A stretch of DNA of 64,000 bases from Clostridia bacterium (GTDB lineage Bacteria; Bacillota; Clostridia; Acetivibrionales; JAFADI01): contig JAOAAU010000122.1 in NCBI GenBank assembly GCA_026418695.1, forward strand, positions 1 through 64,000. The letters are read 5' to 3'. The stretch's first letter is position 1. Every line of letters begins with the position of its first letter. Shown here piece by piece: positions 58,719 through 64,000 of this stretch. A program made the position numbers and the translations under genes. Below the pieces are notes generated by a model. The model saw only the letters and a list, made by a program, of their open reading frames with translations. It did no database searches and was not told where the DNA came from.

Positions 58719-59251
58719 CAGATATTGAAATCATTGAAAGGTGTCTCAATGGAGATCAGGATTCCTTTGCTGAACTGGTTTCCAGGTATAAGAAACTCAT
58801 ATACAACACTGTATACTACTATATAAAAGACAGTGAAGAAATGAATGACATTTGTCAGGAAGTATTCTTAAGGATTTACAAATCATTAAGAAGTTACAAC
58901 CAGCAATATAAATTTTCAACCTGGGCAGTAAAGATTGCATCCAACTTATGCCTGGATATCTTAAGAAAGAAAAAGCTGGCTTCGACTCCGATTGAAGAAA
59001 TTGAAAATGTTTCTAGAGAGGAAGATACTCCTGAAAGAAAAGTCATCAGCAAAGAAAAAACCATAGCAATCCGGAGAGCCATTGAAAATCTTCCGGAAAA
59101 GTATAGAACTCCGATCATTCTGTATCACCAGAATGGAGTGAGCTATAAGGAAATTGCACAGATGCTGAATCAGCCCATGTCCATCATCAAGAACAGGTTA
59201 TACAGAGCCCGTATGGCCCTCAGAGAAAGTCTTGCAGGGATCGAGTGCTAG
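58709..59251 (+). CDS. RNA polymerase sigma factor, sigma-70 ECF-type
   Basis: LVSRYKKLIYNTVYYYIKDSEEMNDICQEVFLRIYKSL, FSTWAVKIASNLCLDILRKKK, LPEKYRTPIILYHQNGVSYKEIAQMLNQPMSIIKNRLYRARMALRE. Confidence 0.95.
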   Translation: MQLTDIEIIERCLNGDQDSFAELVSRYKKLIYNTVYYYIKDSEEMNDICQEVFLRIYKSLRSYNQQYKFSTWAVKIASNLCLDILRKKKLASTPIEEIENVSREEDTPERKVISKEKTIAIRRAIENLPEKYRTPIILYHQNGVSYKEIAQMLNQPMSIIKNRLYRARMALRESLAGIEC

Positions 59252-59571
59252 TGACCGACTTGATCGAACGTTAAACGAATTGAAAAAATGAGAAAGCACA
59301 CACCCAGGCCGAAAGGTCTTTTTTTTTGCTGTTAAAACCAAACTCCAAGGATCTTTCCACGATCTATCGGTGTAAAGCTTTTCTGAAACAGTTTGAGGCT
59401 GTCTTATGTAATCTAAAAAAACCAAGGGAACAATCTGCCCTGAGCCTTAGAAAAAAGTGGATTCGACAGATGTTGAATAAAGTTGTTATAATTGTTATGA
59501 ATAAAAACTAGAGCATAAACCCGGTTCAATTTGGAAAGAATCCTTTGCCGGGTTTTATCATTAAACTGAAT

Positions 59572-59742
59572 AAATGGATAGAGGTGGATCTGACAGCAGT
59601 AAATATGAGGAGGGTTAAGGGTACCCTGTGACGCATGTTGAAAGGGGACGATCCCGAAAGCCGTTTTTCCCTTAAGAACAGGCTTGGTTACGTGGTGAAT
59701 AATCATGGGACTGTCACTGAAGCAGTGAAGCGCTATCGATTT
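59572..59742 (+). promoter_or_regulatory. Lysine riboswitch (L-box)
   Basis: GGATAGAGGTG ... AGTA ... TTGAAAGGGGACGATCCCGAAAGCC ... GGCTTGGTTACGTGGTGAATAATCATGGGACTGTCACTG ... GCGCTATC; P1 GATAG/CTATC closes the motif; candidate terminator downstream. Confidence 0.88.
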
Positions 59743-59773
59743 GGTTGAATATTGTTGAATATTTACGAATGCG

Positions 59774-59809
59774 GGCGTTTGGGGTTTACCCAACCGCCTT
59801 TAAATTTTT
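59774..59809 (+). terminator. Candidate riboswitch expression-platform terminator
   Basis: GGCGTTTGGG GTTTA CCCAACCGCC TTTAAATTTTT; a GGTTG at 59743-59747 just 3' of P1 could pair with CAACC 59791-59795 as antiterminator. Confidence 0.65.
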
Positions 59810-59826
59810 ATCGAGGAGATGTTTGG

Positions 59827-61101
59827 ATGTCGAGAGTTGTAATCATTGGTGGAGGATGGTCGGGATGTGCGGCTGCCATCAGTGCACGCAAGGCGGGAGC
59901 AGAAGTAATATTGATTGAAAGGACGGATATGCTGCTGGGAACCGGTATGGTAGGGGGGATCATGCGGAACAACGGAAGGTTTACTGCAGCAGAGGAAATG
60001 GCTGCAATGGGCGGGGGCGAGCTGTTTGAAATATGCGACAGAAACTCAAGGCATAAGAATATTGAGTTCCCGGGACATAAACACGCAGCCCTTTATGATA
60101 TCGGTACAATCCACGGAGCGGTCTCGGATTATTTAAAAGCAATCGGAGTGCAGTTCCATTACAAGAACAGGATCAGCAAGATTGAAGTTTCCAATGGAAA
60201 TATCTCTTGTGTTCAGGAGCAGGAAGGACGGATTTTTGAAGGAGATGTCTTTATAGATGCTACAGGTACAGCGGGGCCAACTGCTAATTGTATTAAGTAT
60301 GGAAACGGCTGTGCCATGTGCATTCTCCGGTGTCCAAGCTTTGGCGGAAGGGTCAGCATCACAGGGCTCGCGGGGATTGTTGAGTACGTAGGGAAAAAAC
60401 AAGATGGCAGTTATGGCGCCATGAGTGGTTCCTGCAAGCTGTATAAGGAATCGCTGGCAAAGGAAATCAGGGATGAACTGGATTTAAAAGGGGTGGTCGT
60501 AATTCCTATTCCAAGGAATCTGGTGGAAGATCATCTTAGCGTGAAAGCATGTCAGCAATATGCACTGAAAGAATTCAAAGATAATATCATTCTTCTGGAT
60601 ACCGGGCATGCCAAGTTGATGACTCCTTTTTACAACCTTGAAATGCTCCGAAGGATTCCGGGGTTTGAAAATGCTAGGTATGAAGATCCCTATGCCGGAG
60701 GAATCGGAAATTCCATGAGGTATTTTGCCATGGCACCAAGAGAGAACAGCATGAAGGTGGAAGGGGTTCAGAACCTGTTTTGCTGCGGAGAAAAGGCAGG
60801 CCTTCTTGTAGGGCATACCGAAGCTATTGTAACAGGAACTCTAGCGGGTCACAACAGTGCGAGGTTGGTTTCCAAAAAGCCTTTACTGGAATTACCGAGA
60901 GGATTGGCAACGGGAGATGCTGTTGCGTATGTACGCGAAGAAATGAAAACAGAAAAGGGTCTCACCAAGAAATATACATTTTCCGGTTCCGTTTATTTCG
61001 AACGCATGCTTAAGTTAGGACTTTACTCAACGGATACCGGTGAGATCGCCAAACGAGTGGAGCAAAACGGGGTTAAAGGCGTATTCTCCAAATTGAATTG
61101 A
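59827..61101 (+). CDS. FAD-dependent oxidoreductase (PF12831-like)
   Basis: VVIIGGGWSGCAAAISARKAGAEVILIER dinucleotide fold; GDVFIDATGTAGPTANC; VQNLFCCGEKAGLLVGHTEAIVTGTLAGHNSARL. ATG 59827 with GAGGAGA RBS; track start 59752 lies inside the leader hairpin. Confidence 0.9.
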   Translation: MSRVVIIGGGWSGCAAAISARKAGAEVILIERTDMLLGTGMVGGIMRNNGRFTAAEEMAAMGGGELFEICDRNSRHKNIEFPGHKHAALYDIGTIHGAVSDYLKAIGVQFHYKNRISKIEVSNGNISCVQEQEGRIFEGDVFIDATGTAGPTANCIKYGNGCAMCILRCPSFGGRVSITGLAGIVEYVGKKQDGSYGAMSGSCKLYKESLAKEIRDELDLKGVVVIPIPRNLVEDHLSVKACQQYALKEFKDNIILLDTGHAKLMTPFYNLEMLRRIPGFENARYEDPYAGGIGNSMRYFAMAPRENSMKVEGVQNLFCCGEKAGLLVGHTEAIVTGTLAGHNSARLVSKKPLLELPRGLATGDAVAYVREEMKTEKGLTKKYTFSGSVYFERMLKLGLYSTDTGEIAKRVEQNGVKGVFSKLN

Positions 61102-61145
61102 ACTTTGGGCAAGGTATAGATAGACAAAAAATAGGGGGATGAGGA

Positions 61146-62519
61146 ATGGTTCAGTTAGGATTGCTTCACTATATCTACATTGCAATGGTAATTACAATAC
61201 TAGTGATTATGGCTTTGAAAAAAGATATTGTACTTCCTTGCATTGCAGGCTTGTTTATTATGGGGGTTGCATCCTCGGGGAGTGTTTTAAAAGGGGTTCA
61301 GGTAATATATAATTCTTTAATCGCAGCAGGTACTGAGTTCTGGGGAATTATCGTAATTATTTCACTGGTTGTTGCGATGTCGAAGGCATTAAAAGATATC
61401 GGTGCAGATGAGTTGGTAATGATGCCGATCAAATATATGATGGTCAACCAAAGTATTGCCTTTTGGGGTTTGGGAATTGTCATGACTGCAATTTCATGGG
61501 CTATTTGGCCGTCTCCGGCGGTAGCCCTGGTGGGAGCGATCATGCTTCCGGCCGCTATCAAAGCAGGTCTTCCTGCGATATGGGCAGCAGTCGCCATGAA
61601 CCTGTTTGGGCATGGCATAGCGCTTTCCAGTGACTTTTTTATCCAGGGAGCTCCGGCCATTACTGCCAAGGCTGCGGGTGTTGATAGTTCCCTGAATATC
61701 ATGGCAGCAAGCTTTCCTTTATGGTTGACGATGAGCATCGTAACCACCGTTACGGCATTCATCATGATGAAAAGAGATATGAAGAAAGTAGAGATAACAT
61801 TTGTTCCTGAAAGTAAAGAACAAAACAGCCTGAACACGAAACGTTCACTCGGGACGTATATTGTTGCCATTGCTACCCCTGTTGTTTTTATCGTAGATAT
61901 GGTTCTGATGTATAAATACGAGCTGAAAGGGGGAGACGCTACAGCCCTTGTTGGCGGCACAGCGGTTCTGCTTATGTCTGTGGTAGCTATTATTCAGCAT
62001 AGGTTCATGGGGTCACTCGATAAAGTCACGGAGTATGTGAAGGAGGGCTTTCTATTTGGGATTAAGGTATTTGCACCTGTTGTTGTTATCGGAGCGTTTT
62101 TCTTTCTTGGTGGAGAGACTACAGCGAAACAGATTCTGGGGCCCAATGCCAGCGGGTTCCTAATGGATATCGGTGCTTTCCTTTCGAACAATGTATCCCT
62201 TTCGAAAATTCCGGTAGTATTGGTGCAAGCTTTGATTGGAGCAATTACCGGACTTGATGGATCAGGCTTCTCGGGTTTGCCGCTGGTAGGATCCCTGGCA
62301 CAGACTTTTTCAACGGCTACCGGAATTGGAACTGCAAATTTGGCTGCTTTGGGACAAATTACTGCTGTATGGGTTGGCGGGGGAACCATTATTCCATGGG
62401 CTGTGATTCCTGTTGCGGCAATTTGTAATGTAAATCCGGGAGAGCTTGCCAGAAAAAATTTGATTCCAGTACTGGTTGGTTTTGCTGCAACGGTTATCAT
62501 AGCAATAATAACAATATAA
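61146..62519 (+). CDS. Polytopic membrane transporter, possibly ion-transporter superfamily (gluconate/citrate permease-like appearance)
   Basis: About 11-12 hydrophobic segments; ISWAIWPSPAVALVGAIMLPAAIKAGLPAIWAAVAMNLFGHGIALSSDFFIQGAP; 44 nt downstream of the FAD enzyme gene, same operon. Confidence 0.8.
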   Translation: MVQLGLLHYIYIAMVITILVIMALKKDIVLPCIAGLFIMGVASSGSVLKGVQVIYNSLIAAGTEFWGIIVIISLVVAMSKALKDIGADELVMMPIKYMMVNQSIAFWGLGIVMTAISWAIWPSPAVALVGAIMLPAAIKAGLPAIWAAVAMNLFGHGIALSSDFFIQGAPAITAKAAGVDSSLNIMAASFPLWLTMSIVTTVTAFIMMKRDMKKVEITFVPESKEQNSLNTKRSLGTYIVAIATPVVFIVDMVLMYKYELKGGDATALVGGTAVLLMSVVAIIQHRFMGSLDKVTEYVKEGFLFGIKVFAPVVVIGAFFFLGGETTAKQILGPNASGFLMDIGAFLSNNVSLSKIPVVLVQALIGAITGLDGSGFSGLPLVGSLAQTFSTATGIGTANLAALGQITAVWVGGGTIIPWAVIPVAAICNVNPGELARKNLIPVLVGFAATVIIAIITI

Positions 62520-62550
62520 GTATTCAATGAAAATATTTAATGAAAAATAG

Positions 62551-62594
62551 AGGCACTGGAGTATTTTATGTTATGAATACTCTCAGTGCCTTTT
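62551..62594 (+). terminator. Intrinsic terminator after the transporter
   Basis: AGGCACTG GAGTATT ... AATACTC T CAGTGCCTTTT. Confidence 0.9.
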
Positions 62595-62844
62595 ATTCCG
62601 TATAGACAACGAATCTCTACTGATCAGTTCTATTGAATTATCATTATTTGAATCAATTGAGACAATTTAACGTTGACTTCATGATCAAGCACAACTATAA
62701 TATAGATTTTGTGTGAGAAAAACTTCGTCGAAGTATAGTATAAAATACACTGAACTGGTCATGAATAAAAATTGAGTGGAAATTTGTGGCCATGCACATT
62801 ATAATAGAATCGTTGGTGAACATAAAGCGAGGGGGTAGTTACCA

Positions 62845-64000
62845 TTGAAATACGATGTTATCATAGTTGGAGCTGGAGCAAGCGGAATATTTACAGCCTA
62901 TGAACTGACCCAAATGAATCCTGAAATCAAGGTTTTAATGATAGAGAAAGGACATGCTCTCAATAAGAGAAGGTGCCCGATCGACGGAAAGAAAATCAAA
63001 GCCTGCATCGAATGCAGCACATGCAATATTGTCAACGGCTTTGGCGGAAGCGGAAGCATGTCCGACGGCAAATACAATATTACAAATAATTTCGGCGGCG
63101 ATCTCTTCAAATACGTAGGATACAATGAAGCGTTGGACCTGATGCGTTATGTGGACGAGGTCAACTGTAAAATGGGCGGTGAAGGAGCAAAGCTTTATTC
63201 CACAGCCAATTCACAGTTGAAAACCCAGGCCTTAAGGAATGACCTGCATTTGCTGGATGCCCAGGTCAGACACTTTGGAACGGACAGAAACCTTGTGATT
63301 CTGTCGAATATCTATGAATTCTTAAAAGATAAGGTAGAGATCCTTTTTGATACCGAGGTGCTGGATATAGAATCTAAGGAGGATGGCTTTGCAATCAGCA
63401 CTTCAAAAGCGGAATTTGAAGGCAAATACCTGGTATTGGCTACAGGCCGGTCTGGTTCCAAATGGATTTCAAAAATCTGCTCAAAGCTGGGGATCAAAAC
63501 CCAGAGCAACAGGGTGGATATCGGTGTTCGAGTTGAGCTTCCTGCAGCAGTTTTTGCTCATATTACGGATGACGTATATGAAAGCAAGATCGTTTACAGG
63601 ACTAAGAAATATTCGGATGTTGTGAGAACCTTCTGCATGAATCCCTATGGTGAGGTTGTAACCGAGAATACCAACGGGATCATGACTGTGAACGGGCACA
63701 GCTATTCGGATCCTAAACTGCATACGGAGAATACCAATTTTGCTTTGCTGGTTTCCAACAACTTTACGGAACCTTTCAAGGACAGCAATGAATACGGTGA
63801 ATCCATTGCCAGGTTGAGCAACATGCTGGGCGGAGGTGTTCTGGTACAAAGGTTTGGAGACCTCGTAAAAGGCAACAGAACCAATGAGCACAGACTGGCA
63901 CAGAGCTTTACTAGGCCTACACTCAACGCAACACCTGGGGATCTAAGCCTTGTAATCCCGAAAAGACAGTTGGATGATATCATTGAAATGATTTATGCCT
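62845..64000 (+). CDS. NAD(P)/FAD-dependent oxidoreductase, C-terminally truncated by window edge
   Basis: TTG start with GAGGGGG RBS; MKYDVIIVGAGASGIFTAYELTQMNPEIKVLMIEKG, CPIDGKKIKACIECSTCNIVNGFGGSGSMSDGKYN, YLVLATGRSGSKW. Missing from ORF track (open to window end). Confidence 0.9.
   Translation, partial: MKYDVIIVGAGASGIFTAYELTQMNPEIKVLMIEKGHALNKRRCPIDGKKIKACIECSTCNIVNGFGGSGSMSDGKYNITNNFGGDLFKYVGYNEALDLMRYVDEVNCKMGGEGAKLYSTANSQLKTQALRNDLHLLDAQVRHFGTDRNLVILSNIYEFLKDKVEILFDTEVLDIESKEDGFAISTSKAEFEGKYLVLATGRSGSKWISKICSKLGIKTQSNRVDIGVRVELPAAVFAHITDDVYESKIVYRTKKYSDVVRTFCMNPYGEVVTENTNGIMTVNGHSYSDPKLHTENTNFALLVSNNFTEPFKDSNEYGESIARLSNMLGGGVLVQRFGDLVKGNRTNEHRLAQSFTRPTLNATPGDLSLVIPKRQLDDIIEMIYA

Noticed and set aside
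59752-59826. Track start of the FAD oxidoreductase at 59752
   Set aside because: This N-terminal extension lies in the riboswitch expression platform; the GAGGAGA RBS and dinucleotide-binding fold support ATG at 59827.
61298-62527. Long antisense ORFs 61298..61960 and 61994..62527 opposite the transporter gene
   Set aside because: They are shadow ORFs over a hydrophobic gene; no RBS or independent protein-family signal, and the plus-strand frame is clearly coding.
1-64000. Searched by eye for defence systems, retrons, BGC cores, transposases, prophage genes, tRNA and rRNA
   Set aside because: None recognised. The window reads as core/metabolic chromosome; absence is by inspection only, and tRNAscan or DefenseFinder would be decisive.

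Overview
This 64 kb window looks like a Clostridia-type Firmicutes chromosome segment (judged from gene content, T-box and riboswitches, and intrinsic terminators). About 57 well-supported protein-coding genes are listed. I saw no rRNA, tRNA, CRISPR array, transposase or phage module. Recognisable modules include: a YtrA/YtrB-like GntR-ABC operon; an APC permease; mgsA; an AlaX-type editing protein with asparaginase; a TetR-flavodoxin pair; a MoxR ATPase with a DUF2201-like metallopeptidase; a LacI-like sensor fused to GGDEF; an LTA-synthase-like sulfatase; HelD; potABCD; HAD-FHA-FtsW-PBP; a Na+-pumping oxaloacetate-decarboxylase-type operon; a GntR-deoC divergon; glpK; leuA; glyA; a GAF histidine kinase with a NarL-type regulator, a stand-alone receiver and an ECF sigma factor; and two FAD oxidoreductases flanking a transporter. 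Three cis-regulatory RNAs were read directly from sequence: a Leu(CUC) T-box before leuA, a tandem glycine riboswitch before a long-form glyA (minus strand), and a lysine riboswitch (L-box) before an FAD oxidoreductase and membrane transporter operon. The L-box operon is the strongest discovery lead because neither downstream gene is a classical lysine biosynthesis or transport gene. Other leads are an island of unannotated small proteins with an (Asn-Gly)7 repeat (44.7-45.7 kb), a receiver-ECF sigma overlapping pair with no anti-sigma, candidate operators for the TetR and GntR regulators, and a MoxR/DUF2201 triad with an unknown third protein. All family names are by eye; no database search was run.
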